Shown here: one piece after another, positions 7,780 to 16,183 of the stretch
Layout: every line of letters starts with the position of its first letter
Position numbering within the stretch: the stretch's first letter is position 1
Assembly (NCBI GenBank): GCA_035374585.1
Contig: DAOSPF010000033.1
Span: 1-38,229 of the forward strand
From: JAKPQD01 sp029572965
GTDB lineage: Bacteria; Bacteroidota; Bacteroidia; Bacteroidales; DTGW01
Direction of reading: 5' to 3'
DNA length: 38,229 nucleotides
Program-made: the position numbers and the translations under genes
Notes under the pieces: generated by a model
Seen by the model: the letters and a program-made list of their open reading frames with translations, nothing else
Told to the model about the DNA's origin: nothing
The model's database searches: none

Positions 7780-9765
7780 TTATTTAGCTTCAAAACAGAA
7801 ACTCTTCAAATTGAACAATCTGGCCTTTTCCGAACCAACAAAGCGAAGATAAACATCATGCTTACCACTAATAGTAGCAGTTTTGGCTAAAAATGTTTTA
7901 TAGGCATCAACACCACCAGTGCTTTCGATATTGCAAGTGGCAATTTTTTGACCAGTTCCAATAGCATCAATCCACACCTCAACAGCTGAGCCTTTTGTTG
8001 TGCAAGCAGCAGTCATTTTAACTATATACGGTTTTTTCTTGTAATCGTCATTGCCAAACTCAACTCCTGCATATAATGCCCAGTCATTATTGTGGATACT
8101 GTCAAGACTATAATCTTTTGATGCTGTTTGCGTGCGGGTTGTACCAAATTGATTTGCGGGACACTCGGCCAAAATAGGAGTATAAGCATCTCTGTAAATA
8201 TAAAGGTCAAAATCTGCACTTTTCCCGGCAACATACAGTCCCTGACGGTTACCGCACCAACCGTTCCAATCTTTATTGAACTTATCAAGAGCTGCAATAT
8301 TTATTTCATGGCCAACCTGTTGCCAGTTACTTCCATCAGCGCTATAATATCCGGTCATGATGTGGTTCACACGTACAAGCTTCAACCAAGCTACATTTCC
8401 AATTTTATTTTCAACTTCAGCATATACTGAGTCAAACTTTATAGCAAAAACTTTTTGCCCTTTGCTGTTTACACTGCTATAAAGTTTAATATATAAATTT
8501 TCGAGACCGTTCATTAAACGCAACCCAGCCTCATCGTTTGTTGACTTTGCATCAAAATCCAGGCGGGTAATAAGAGAATAATTATGTTCTGCGTCTGTTT
8601 TTATAACAGTATTGGCTTTTGTCGGAGATTTTGGATACAACCTTAACCAGCCGGGCCTTTCGGTCAATGACCATGTATTTTTTGGGGTAAAACCCAAAAA
8701 TGACCATTCAGGGTTAAGTTTATCCGAAACAAAGCAGTCGGATTTGGCCACACACCAGGGAATACCACTACTAGGCAACTTTGGAGCTGTAAAGCTCTTA
8801 TTAGCCGGATAATCAGCCACTACTTCATCGCCAATATACCTTACCTGGTTCAATATGCCTTGACGGCCTTGTCCGAACCATTCGCCACTATTCCTTGCCC
8901 AAACAGGGTGAAGCACCCAACTTGTACCATCGGCAAGCTCAACAGCTGCAGAGCTATGGTTAGGCCCCTGAAAAATAGCGTTCGCTTTATCTGGATCATT
9001 TTCATTAAAAAAGTCAACAGGAGTAGTCCAAGCAGATTTGTCGGCGGTAAGGGTTTTGCTACGCATTACTTTTTGGCCGCCAGATACATCACGCGCAAAA
9101 GAATAGTAATAAAAACCATTATGCTTCCACATTACAGGGCCTTCAGCCCAACTATATTGGTAAACATCAGGATTTGAAGATATTTTAGCATTAAGCCAGT
9201 TTAAATCATACACAATCCCGGTAGGCTGGCCATCATCACCCAGTTCTACAATACCTCCGTTAGGTTGGCCATTTTTTATCACCAAATACCACTTTCCATT
9301 ATCGTCTATAAAAATGGAGTTGTCATAACCCAAGCCGTATGAAAGCTGGCTTGGATCTTTGATTCTCACTGGCATGCTCCATGGGCCTTCAGGCTTGTCG
9401 GCAATTACATAATACATGGTATTGGCACGAGAAAAGAAATCCCAATATTTATTTTTGTAAAAAACAATTTGACCACCCCAACAACCTCCCTGAGGGGCAT
9501 CTCCATATTCAGACCAATCAGCAGCAACAGGCTGGGCTATAGCTTCCCAGTGAACTAAATCTGTTGAATGATAAATAACAGGTGTTGGATTAAACGACGA
9601 TCCTGTAGTATAAAAATCATTACCAACTTTTGTCAGGGTACAATCCGAATGATCGCCCGGAATTACAGGATTGGTATAGGTCTCAAATGACGATTGCCCA
9701 AACAAGCATAGCTGTCCGGAAATAACAAAAGCCACAGCAAAAAACAGATTAAACCTTTTATTCAT
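7780..9765 (-). CDS. GH43 glycosidase with C-terminal beta-sandwich and CBM6
   Basis: A three-module secreted GH43 enzyme of 661 residues from the chosen start, whose signal peptide MNKRFNLFFAVAFVISGQ ... LFGQ fits; an upstream in-frame ATG at 9804 would add 13 residues ahead of it. The catalytic domain (about 30-330) carries the base in PGDHSDCTL (Asp41, where many relatives read PDPS), the pKa modulator in GYDNSIFID (Asp148) and the acid in SWAEGPVMW (Glu208). Residues of about 345-520 resemble the concanavalin-like GH43_C2 module of beta-xylosidases, and about 530-661 look like CBM6 (YSLDSIHNNDWALY ... FNLKSF). A beta-xylosidase or arabinofuranosidase role on xylan-derived chains is likely. 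It is the first gene after the terminator that ends the SusC/D operon and has its own candidate promoter. Confidence 0.88.
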   Translation of the reverse strand: MNKRFNLFFAVAFVISGQLCLFGQSSFETYTNPVIPGDHSDCTLTKVGNDFYTTGSSFNPTPVIYHSTDLVHWEAIAQPVAADWSEYGDAPQGGCWGGQIVFYKNKYWDFFSRANTMYYVIADKPEGPWSMPVRIKDPSQLSYGLGYDNSIFIDDNGKWYLVIKNGQPNGGIVELGDDGQPTGIVYDLNWLNAKISSNPDVYQYSWAEGPVMWKHNGFYYYSFARDVSGGQKVMRSKTLTADKSAWTTPVDFFNENDPDKANAIFQGPNHSSAAVELADGTSWVLHPVWARNSGEWFGQGRQGILNQVRYIGDEVVADYPANKSFTAPKLPSSGIPWCVAKSDCFVSDKLNPEWSFLGFTPKNTWSLTERPGWLRLYPKSPTKANTVIKTDAEHNYSLITRLDFDAKSTNDEAGLRLMNGLENLYIKLYSSVNSKGQKVFAIKFDSVYAEVENKIGNVAWLKLVRVNHIMTGYYSADGSNWQQVGHEINIAALDKFNKDWNGWCGNRQGLYVAGKSADFDLYIYRDAYTPILAECPANQFGTTRTQTASKDYSLDSIHNNDWALYAGVEFGNDDYKKKPYIVKMTAACTTKGSAVEVWIDAIGTGQKIATCNIESTGGVDAYKTFLAKTATISGKHDVYLRFVGSEKARLFNLKSFCFEAK

Positions 9766-9857
9766 AATACTTATCATTTTCACTAAATAAAATATGTAAA
9801 TCATTAACTATTAATTCTTTATCTCGAAAAGTTCAATATATACAATTAGGTAAAATA

Positions 9858-9865
9858 CAAAGTTA
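9858..9865 (-). promoter_or_regulatory. Candidate -7 box of the GH43 transcription unit
   Basis: The minus strand reads TAACTTTG here, an exact match to the Bacteroidota -7 consensus TAnnTTTG. It lies 92 nt before the start codon at 9765, which would give a leader of roughly 85 nt. No clean TTTG is found 19-21 nt further upstream, so the call rests on one box plus the position downstream of a terminator. Confidence 0.35.
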
Positions 9866-10027
9866 TGTTTACCCTTTGCAGAGGACTTTAAATTTGACTA
9901 TAAAATATCCTTCATATAAGACTAATTTTACCTTACTTTCATTTTTTAATCATTAAATGAATCATTTTTTTAAATCGGGGAAAAATTTATTTTTAATTTA
10001 AAATAGCTTGTATTTAGGCCTCAGACA

Positions 10028-10183
10028 TTAAATACTCTGGTAAATAGTTAAAAACTGTGTAGCTTCAATAAGTTTGTAGATTTCTTTTCTTACAAATATG
10101 CCGCAACTATGTTGCTGTATTAGTTTATTTTTATCATACATCAAAGCCAAAATATATAAGGTAATCATTTGCTGTACTGCCAT
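10028..10183 (-). CDS. Possible 51-residue small protein (weak)
   Basis: An open frame from ATG at 10183 to TAA at 10028 encodes 51 residues starting MAVQQMITLYILALMYDKN and ending FLTIYQSI. It contains a hydrophobic N-terminal segment and a mixed-charge second half (FVRKEIYKLIEATQ). It sits in the roughly 500-nt gap between the DUF1735 gene and the GH43 gene, 12 nt after the terminator in the direction of transcription. I recognise no family, and no promoter or ribosome-binding signal supports it, so it could be a chance frame. The rest of the gap (9866-10027) is A/T-rich and shows no other recognisable feature. Confidence 0.25.
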   Translation of the reverse strand: MAVQQMITLYILALMYDKNKLIQQHSCGIFVRKEIYKLIEATQFLTIYQSI

Positions 10184-10194
10184 TTTGTTGAGTT

Positions 10195-10234
10195 AAAAAA
10201 AAGGGTTGAGGCACATTTTTGACCGCAACCCTTT
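10195..10234 (-). terminator. Rho-independent terminator of the SusC/D operon
   Basis: On the minus strand AAAGGGTTG pairs with CAACCCTTT (arms 10226-10234 and 10200-10208) around a 17-nt loop, and the 3' arm runs into a U-run (the A-run at 10195-10202 of the plus strand). It stands 78 nt after the stop of the DUF1735 gene and separates the nutrient-uptake genes from the enzyme genes. Confidence 0.8.
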
Positions 10235-10311
10235 CTAACTACAACTAACTACTAAACAAGATGTTTAGACCATCTTCTTTTTAAGAAATTATGATTGAAA
10301 AATTAACAACA

Positions 10312-11361
10312 CTATTTTTTCAGTATAGCAGGAGTAAAAGTTTGCATAACAACTTGTCTGTCGCGCATAACCAAAGTATCAGTAAGCGTATGGGTTATAG
10401 TGTCGAAGTCAACGCTATATTTCAAACGCATTACATCTTGTTTTACACCTCCCCACATATCTCCGTCTTTAACAAACTCACCTGTTCCTGAAATTTTGTA
10501 AGAAACAGTATCAGGGGCCGAAACTACGCATTTACCAGCATCATCAACTTTTATAATAAGAGAAAATGTTACATCTTTCTTACTTCTGGCATTCCGGGTT
10601 TTAACAGTCATCAAACACTCGTTCATCGATACAGTGTACATTTTGGCTATAGTATCTCTTTCAACGTACTGTTTGTGATAAGTCAAAACAGTATCATACT
10701 TTGAATAACCTGCACTTCCTTTGCCAACATCTACACCCCTGCGAAGATAAGCGCCATGCCAGGGATTTATATATTTGATACAATACAATATATAATTTTT
10801 GGGGGCAATGGACCAGTCAGAAGCAACAAACAAATTAGGATTTGTCACAGCAGCTTTTCCACTTAAGATTGAATCAGCGTTTTTAACCGATTTTATTCGC
10901 AAAGGAATAACATAAGTAGCCTGAGTAGATTTTTTATCGGCAAAGAAAGCATCTGTAAGCTGCACTTCAATCCCTCCTGAAATAGAACCTGCAGGAATAA
11001 CAATTTGCATGTTACTTGGCAAAGTGTAGTAATTAGAAGGCATAGGAAGTATATATTTCCCGGCTTCTCCATCAAACAATAGTGTATCAAACATAGAATT
11101 ATCAACCTCTACATCTAATATCCTGTCTGAATTGTTTGAATAAACGCCTCCCATTGTAGCCATAATTTTGCATTTATGAGCAAGATCGAGTGAATTGTCA
11201 TACAAATCTTTGCCCAATACAATGGTCCTTACTGGATATTGGTAGGGAAAATAAACCGTCGTGTACTTATAGTCTGCAAATTCATTATCCTCATTTTTAC
11301 ATGAAGTAAAAAAGGAAATGGCAATAAGTGATATAAAAATTAACTTTTTCATCATATTCAT
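10312..11361 (-). CDS. DUF1735/DUF5627-type surface lipoprotein (XusE/SusE-position)
   Basis: A 349-residue lipoprotein: the N-terminus MMKKLIFISLIAISFFTSC ends in a lipobox with Cys21, followed by an acidic KNEDNEF stretch typical of surface-exposed Bacteroidota lipoproteins. Residues of about 30-170 fit the DUF1735 (BT_3987-like) Ig domain, including YPVRTIVLG and PAGSISGGIEVQL. The second half (ILYCIKYINPWHGAYLRRG to the end) fits DUF5627. Proteins of this layout sit directly after tandem SusC/D pairs in xylan loci and are thought to bind glycan at the surface, as SusE/SusF do. It is the last gene before the terminator and lies 97 nt after the second susD, with a hairpin between them. The family call is firm; the binding role is inferred. 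Confidence 0.82.
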   Translation of the reverse strand: MNMMKKLIFISLIAISFFTSCKNEDNEFADYKYTTVYFPYQYPVRTIVLGKDLYDNSLDLAHKCKIMATMGGVYSNNSDRILDVEVDNSMFDTLLFDGEAGKYILPMPSNYYTLPSNMQIVIPAGSISGGIEVQLTDAFFADKKSTQATYVIPLRIKSVKNADSILSGKAAVTNPNLFVASDWSIAPKNYILYCIKYINPWHGAYLRRGVDVGKGSAGYSKYDTVLTYHKQYVERDTIAKMYTVSMNECLMTVKTRNARSKKDVTFSLIIKVDDAGKCVVSAPDTVSYKISGTGEFVKDGDMWGGVKQDVMRLKYSVDFDTITHTLTDTLVMRDRQVVMQTFTPAILKK

Positions 11362-11381
11362 TTTTTTATTTTTATTGAATG

Positions 11382-11432
11382 ATGAACACCCATAAATAAC
11401 TTTTTTATACTTGCCACCTTATGGATGTTCAT
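11382..11432 (-). promoter_or_regulatory. Intercistronic hairpin between susD2 and the DUF1735 gene
   Basis: ATGAACACCCATAA (11382-11395) and TTATGGATGTTCAT (11419-11432) are complementary over 14 bp with a single C/A mismatch on the DNA as written, which becomes a G-U pair in the minus-strand RNA. The loop is 23 nt. No U-run follows, so this is more likely an mRNA-processing or stability structure than a terminator. Confidence 0.5.
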
Positions 11433-11458
11433 TTTCTTCAAGTGTTATGATTTAAATA

Positions 11459-13216
11459 TTACCACCCGGCATTTTGAACAAAGCCCCATTTCAATACCTC
11501 ACTATTAGGAATTGGGCCATAATACATATAATCACTATATTGCCTGTTCTCAACAGTATTAATAACATATTGGTCGTCAGCAGTGATCATCATTCCTTTG
11601 GCAGGTTCAGTAATACTTTCTTTCCAACGGCGCAAATCCCAGAAACGGAAATCTTCAAAACAAAGCTCCAAACGTCTTTCGTTGCGTATAAGTTTTCTCA
11701 TGTCTTCTTTATTGTTAATAGAAGCTAAGTAAGCATCAGGTTGTTCAATGCCTGCCCTCTTACGAATAGCAGCTATCACATCGCGTGCAGAGTAACCATT
11801 AGTCCCGGTACCATCAGGCCCCCAAGCTTCATTTGCTGCCTCAGCATAAGCCAAATACAATTCGGTATATCTGATACGGGGCACATAATGTTTTTGTTTT
11901 GTAATGCTAACAGGATCGAGGTTTACATCTTCCCTAAGCAACTTACGCATATAATAACCTGTGCGGGTAGAAGTAGAGATACTGTTTAACCCGTCTTTGG
12001 TTTGTCCAACTTTAGTAAAAATTTTGGTGTTTTTGGGGCCAACTTTACTGCCGTTGACTACAATATATTGGGCCAAACGCGGGTCACGATTAGCGTAAGG
12101 GTTATTAGCATCATAGCCACTATTAGGGTCGCTAATAGGATAACCATTGGCCATTGGGAATGCATCTACCAAGTTTTGTGTTGGGTTTACATATCCTTTT
12201 CCATAAAGCGATGGAGGATAATTGTCAATTTCTAATGCATTGTCATCAACTACATTGGTTCTCCATAAAACTTCAGGAGGGTTTACCCCTTTAGCCAATG
12301 CACCTATTTCAGAAGCATTTGCTTTAGAAAACCAATACCAGCCATTTTTTGCAATACCAGCAAGGCCTCCGTTTAGGTTGAGTACTTCTGCAGCATCATT
12401 TGCTGCTTGTTCCCAGGTAACAGATGTTCCCTGACTGAAAGCAGGACTGGCAGCAAGCAAGCTTACTTTGGCTCGTATCCCTTTTACAATGCGGGCTGTA
12501 AGACGTTGATGGTTATAAGCCCCAAAAACCCTGTTATAGTCTGAAACAGTTGTTTTGCCCAAATATTTTGCTGGAATAGAAAGAGAATCTTTTATATCCT
12601 CAAAATCAAGCGGTAAATAACTTTCAGCCAGCTTTAAATCACTATAGATTTGTTCCAAACATTCTTTGAATGTACTGCGAGGCTTGGTAAAATCTTCAGT
12701 AGTATAAACCGGCTTAGTGTAAATAGGTACCCCCATAAGTTGCCCGTCAGCAGTATATCCTCCATGGGCCCTGAGCAAATAGTACATAAAATAAGCCCTT
12801 AAGCCATAAGCTTCTCCTTTTGTGCGGTCGTTAAACATTTCTTTAACGTATTTGCCAGTGAGAGCCCATTTTACGCTATCAGTTTCAGCCAGGATAATGT
12901 TCAGGTACTGAATGGCTGCATAACACCTTGTCCATTCATCTGTTGGGTTGAACATGGACGACCACCTTCCGGTTGCTATTAACAAATAACTACTATTAAC
13001 ATTATTTGTCACAGCATCATCAGTAGCTACATCACTATAACTATAGCTGCCCTGGGGCAAACGTAAATATCCGTTTAATAAAAGCCCTTCGGCAAAAGCA
13101 GCATCTTCGTATATACTTTCAAGCTCGCGGTTGTTTTCGTCTGCAGGCGAAAGCACATCTTCACAGCCGGCAAAAACTAAAAGCAAAGCTAATAATATGC
13201 ATAGTTTTGTGTTCAT
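11459..13216 (-). CDS. SusD/RagB family nutrient-binding outer-membrane lipoprotein (second copy)
   Basis: A SusD-like surface lipoprotein of 585 residues from the start chosen at 13216, which yields a proper lipoprotein signal (MNTKLCILLALLLVFAGC, Cys18). An upstream in-frame ATG at 13318 would add 34 polar residues in front of the signal and is unlikely. The helical TPR-rich SusD fold is suggested by segments such as YLNIILAETDSVKWAL, RLTARIVKGIRAKVSLLAASPAF and, near the end, RLELCFEDFRFWDLRRWK, which is a family hallmark. It should cap the barrel of the SusC protein encoded just upstream and capture oligosaccharide. The gap from that susC is unusually long (121 nt) and contains two inverted repeats. 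Confidence 0.9.
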   Translation of the reverse strand: MNTKLCILLALLLVFAGCEDVLSPADENNRELESIYEDAAFAEGLLLNGYLRLPQGSYSYSDVATDDAVTNNVNSSYLLIATGRWSSMFNPTDEWTRCYAAIQYLNIILAETDSVKWALTGKYVKEMFNDRTKGEAYGLRAYFMYYLLRAHGGYTADGQLMGVPIYTKPVYTTEDFTKPRSTFKECLEQIYSDLKLAESYLPLDFEDIKDSLSIPAKYLGKTTVSDYNRVFGAYNHQRLTARIVKGIRAKVSLLAASPAFSQGTSVTWEQAANDAAEVLNLNGGLAGIAKNGWYWFSKANASEIGALAKGVNPPEVLWRTNVVDDNALEIDNYPPSLYGKGYVNPTQNLVDAFPMANGYPISDPNSGYDANNPYANRDPRLAQYIVVNGSKVGPKNTKIFTKVGQTKDGLNSISTSTRTGYYMRKLLREDVNLDPVSITKQKHYVPRIRYTELYLAYAEAANEAWGPDGTGTNGYSARDVIAAIRKRAGIEQPDAYLASINNKEDMRKLIRNERRLELCFEDFRFWDLRRWKESITEPAKGMMITADDQYVINTVENRQYSDYMYYGPIPNSEVLKWGFVQNAGW

Positions 13217-13251
13217 CCGAACATAATTAAATCTTAAAAGTCGGATGGAAC
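13211..13251 (-). promoter_or_regulatory. Hairpin covering the probable susD2 start codon
   Basis: GTTCATCCGA (13211-13220) pairs with TCGGATGgAAC (13241-13251) with one bulged G and a 20-nt loop. The susD2 ATG (13216-13214, read as CAT on the plus strand) lies inside the stem. If that start is used, the fold would hide the initiation site. Confidence 0.5.
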
Positions 13252-13254
13252 CCG

Positions 13255-13270
13255 TCCCGATTAATCGGGA
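13255..13270. repeat. 16-bp perfect palindrome
   Basis: TCCCGATTAATCGGGA is its own reverse complement. It lies in the 121-nt space between the second susC and susD2, immediately before the start-codon hairpin on the transcript. It may be a dispersed intergenic palindrome, an mRNA stem, or a protein-binding site. Confidence 0.6.
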
Positions 13271-13337
13271 TTTATACGAGTTTTTATTTATTTCTATACA
13301 TGCTCGTTTCATATTCATTTCATTTAAATGATTTTCA

Positions 13338-16151
13338 TTAAAATACAGCTTTGACCCCTATGTTGTAAAACCTTGTTTGAGGCTCAGTTCCAACATTCAA
13401 TTCCATAATGTCTTTATTGTCAGATATAGTCAACAGGCTGAATGCATTAACATAAAGATTAAGCCCTTTGATGTACGAATCTTTGAAAAACCTTTCGGGT
13501 ACAGTATAGGTCAATTGAACTTTTGAAAGGTCGAAACGATTTGTACTGTAAGTCCAAAAATCTGACGCACGGAAATTGTTGCTCCCGCTCAGGGTAGTCA
13601 AACGTGGATAAGTAGCAGTGTTCTTTGTGGCTTCTGTCCAGCTATCGCGAACAACAGCAGAATACTTGCCATCACCATAAACCCAATAGTATGAACCACT
13701 TTTTGTAGCTGTGCCACCCAAACCCCCGGTACCTAACACAAACAAAGTAAATGCCTTATACTGGGCTGTGATATGCACACCAAAATTAAAAGGATTGCCC
13801 CACTCTCCAATCATTACTTCATCGTTTTCGTCGATAATATTATCCCCGTTTTGGTCTTTGTACTTAATATCTCCGGGTTTTACTTCACCGAATTTTTGTT
13901 TTGCATGGGTCTCAATATCTTTCTCATCCATGAAAAACCCTTCGTTTTGCAAACCAAAAATGGCATTGATTGGTTTCCCGGCACGGTTACGGTATTTATC
14001 CTGGTACAACTCGTCACGTACCAAAGCCTCAGTAACAACATAAGTTCCGGAAGCCCCTACTGTCAGGTTAACGTCTCCAAGTTTTTTATTGAAACTAATT
14101 TGGAAGTCAAGTCCTTTGTAGCTGTTTTCTTCATAGTTGTTGTATGGCAAAAATGAAGTTTGTGGCCAGCCGGTAACAAAAAAGCTTGGATATTGGCTTG
14201 AGTTCTGGACAGGAATACCATCTTTCTTGATATAAAATACGTTGGTCTGGAAATTAATCAACCTGTTGAACAAATCACCTTCTAACCCAAAGGTGATTTC
14301 TTTTCTTTTTGCATAAGTAAGGTTTTCATTGGCCCCTCTTGTTACAACAGTAGCCTGGTTACTCCAACTGCCATCGCTCCATGAGTACCAACCATTAGAA
14401 ACATAACTGGTATTATACAAATAGTAGCCACTCAAACCTTCATCTGTATTAAGAATACCTCCTGAAACAGAAACCTTTAGCCTGTTAACTACATCAGAGC
14501 CTTTGAGAAACTCTTCATTGCTGAGTACCCAACCAACACTGGCTGTAGGCGAAAGTGCCACACGTTTTTTAGTGGACAATTTTGTTGAATTGACAACAGC
14601 GCTGCTAAAATCTAAATAATACTTGTGGTCAAAGTTGTAAGCCAGTTGTAACCCAAGGTTTGAATTGGTACGGTACTGATAATCACCAGTCTGACGGCCT
14701 CTGTAAGCAGCAGCAATCAATTTTCCAGAAAAATTGTGTACATCACCAAAGGTTTTATCATAATCGAAATGCATGTTAAAATCAAGTACCTGGCTGTTCC
14801 AGTTGTCAGATAAGGTTTTAGCTTCACCGGCATTCTTATCTTTATTGTATTTTGTCAAACCATAAATAGTATTGTCATTTGCCACAGAATTATTCCAGGT
14901 TGGCAAATAAACTGCATAAGTATTGCTAACAACTTCGTTATAACTATTTGAATAGTCAACAGCTATCTGGGTTGCAAAGGTTAACCCGCTTATAGCATTG
15001 TTTAGGTCAACAATAGCCCCGGCATTGTACTGAAACTGACGACTGGTATAAGTAGTATAGCCGGCAGCATACACATCTGCAATCGGGTTGGTCAAGTATT
15101 CCTGTGTACCACCTAAGATATACTTACCATCAATAACATGGCGGCTTTCGCTGGCCAACAATTGAGCTTTAGTCGAATCTTTAGCTATCATATCAACAGG
15201 TATCAATGGAGAGTAGCGATGAGGCTGTATTTTTGCAGAATTGCTCCAGAAGTTGCCATTAGCAGAACGGGCATCATAAAATACATTAGACATGTTAATG
15301 TATGTTTTGATATAATCGTTCAGCTTAAGGTCAATATTACCGCGAATATTGAAACGGGTAACATTTTCATTCTTACCTTCTCCAAAATTCAACAACGAAT
15401 TACTGTGTTGAAAGCCAGATTGTGCATAAAACTGGGCACGGTCATTACCGCCTGTAAAGTCAGCATCGGCCCTGTTGTAGTTAGACATACTGCGCAGATA
15501 ATCTGACGAATAGTAATCAACATCAGGATAACGGTAAATATTACTATGGCTTGCATAATTATTGATAGTTTCATCACTGTACAAAGGCACTAACCCATCA
15601 TTTATACAAGCCTGGTTGTAATATTTCATGTATTCGGCAGAATTTAAATAGTCTGGATACGATTTGGGAATGTTAATACCCGTGTTGACATAAACATTGC
15701 TCTTGCGAAGCCCTGCTTTGCCACGTTTTGTAGTAATAAGCAATACCCCTCCGGCAGCACGGCTACCATACAAAACCACAGCATTAGCCCCTTTAAGGAA
15801 AGTAATTTGCTGTATTTCAGTGGTTGTAATCTCATTTATCGGGCGGGGAACTCCATCAACCAACACTAAAGTGTTGCCCACATTCCAGAAGTTGCTACCA
15901 CCTACAAAAGCAGCAATTCCATCACCCGGATAGGTGCCATAATTTTTATCAAGATATTCAGTTGGGTTCAATACAGAAATAGCATTTGACAAATCATTTC
16001 TGTGTACAGTCCCATAAGCTACATTGACTATAGAATCGGTTTTGGATGAATCCACTTTTGCTACCTCCACTGTTTCAGTCTGGCCTGATACAGCAAGTGT
16101 AAAGCCCAAGCATGTTCCGAATAAAACCATTCGTATTCTTATATGTTTCAT
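13338..16151 (-). CDS. SusC/RagA family TonB-dependent transporter, short form lacking the N-terminal Ig-like domain
   Basis: A 937-residue outer-membrane TonB-dependent transporter of the SusC class. After a signal peptide (about 1-23, AVSGQ) and a short linker (TETVEVAKVDSSKTDSIVNV), it enters the plug domain directly: LVLVDGVPRPINEI at about 96-109 and the hallmark VVLYGSRAAGGVLLITTKRG at about 125-144. The beta-barrel follows to a final aromatic residue (YNIGVKAVF). The carboxypeptidase-regulatory-like domain present in the first SusC of this locus is missing, so this protein is about 110 residues shorter. It should import oligosaccharide together with the SusD encoded downstream. The preceding susD stop is 32 nt upstream. 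Confidence 0.92.
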   Translation of the reverse strand: MKHIRIRMVLFGTCLGFTLAVSGQTETVEVAKVDSSKTDSIVNVAYGTVHRNDLSNAISVLNPTEYLDKNYGTYPGDGIAAFVGGSNFWNVGNTLVLVDGVPRPINEITTTEIQQITFLKGANAVVLYGSRAAGGVLLITTKRGKAGLRKSNVYVNTGINIPKSYPDYLNSAEYMKYYNQACINDGLVPLYSDETINNYASHSNIYRYPDVDYYSSDYLRSMSNYNRADADFTGGNDRAQFYAQSGFQHSNSLLNFGEGKNENVTRFNIRGNIDLKLNDYIKTYINMSNVFYDARSANGNFWSNSAKIQPHRYSPLIPVDMIAKDSTKAQLLASESRHVIDGKYILGGTQEYLTNPIADVYAAGYTTYTSRQFQYNAGAIVDLNNAISGLTFATQIAVDYSNSYNEVVSNTYAVYLPTWNNSVANDNTIYGLTKYNKDKNAGEAKTLSDNWNSQVLDFNMHFDYDKTFGDVHNFSGKLIAAAYRGRQTGDYQYRTNSNLGLQLAYNFDHKYYLDFSSAVVNSTKLSTKKRVALSPTASVGWVLSNEEFLKGSDVVNRLKVSVSGGILNTDEGLSGYYLYNTSYVSNGWYSWSDGSWSNQATVVTRGANENLTYAKRKEITFGLEGDLFNRLINFQTNVFYIKKDGIPVQNSSQYPSFFVTGWPQTSFLPYNNYEENSYKGLDFQISFNKKLGDVNLTVGASGTYVVTEALVRDELYQDKYRNRAGKPINAIFGLQNEGFFMDEKDIETHAKQKFGEVKPGDIKYKDQNGDNIIDENDEVMIGEWGNPFNFGVHITAQYKAFTLFVLGTGGLGGTATKSGSYYWVYGDGKYSAVVRDSWTEATKNTATYPRLTTLSGSNNFRASDFWTYSTNRFDLSKVQLTYTVPERFFKDSYIKGLNLYVNAFSLLTISDNKDIMELNVGTEPQTRFYNIGVKAVF

Positions 16152-16183
16152 ATTAAATATTTTAAAGTTAAAAAACTACACTC

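Noticed and set aside
13217..13318. N-terminal extension of the second SusD to an ATG at 13318
   Set aside because: It would bury the lipoprotein signal behind 34 polar residues and cover the palindrome; the start at 13216 gives a normal lipobox signal.
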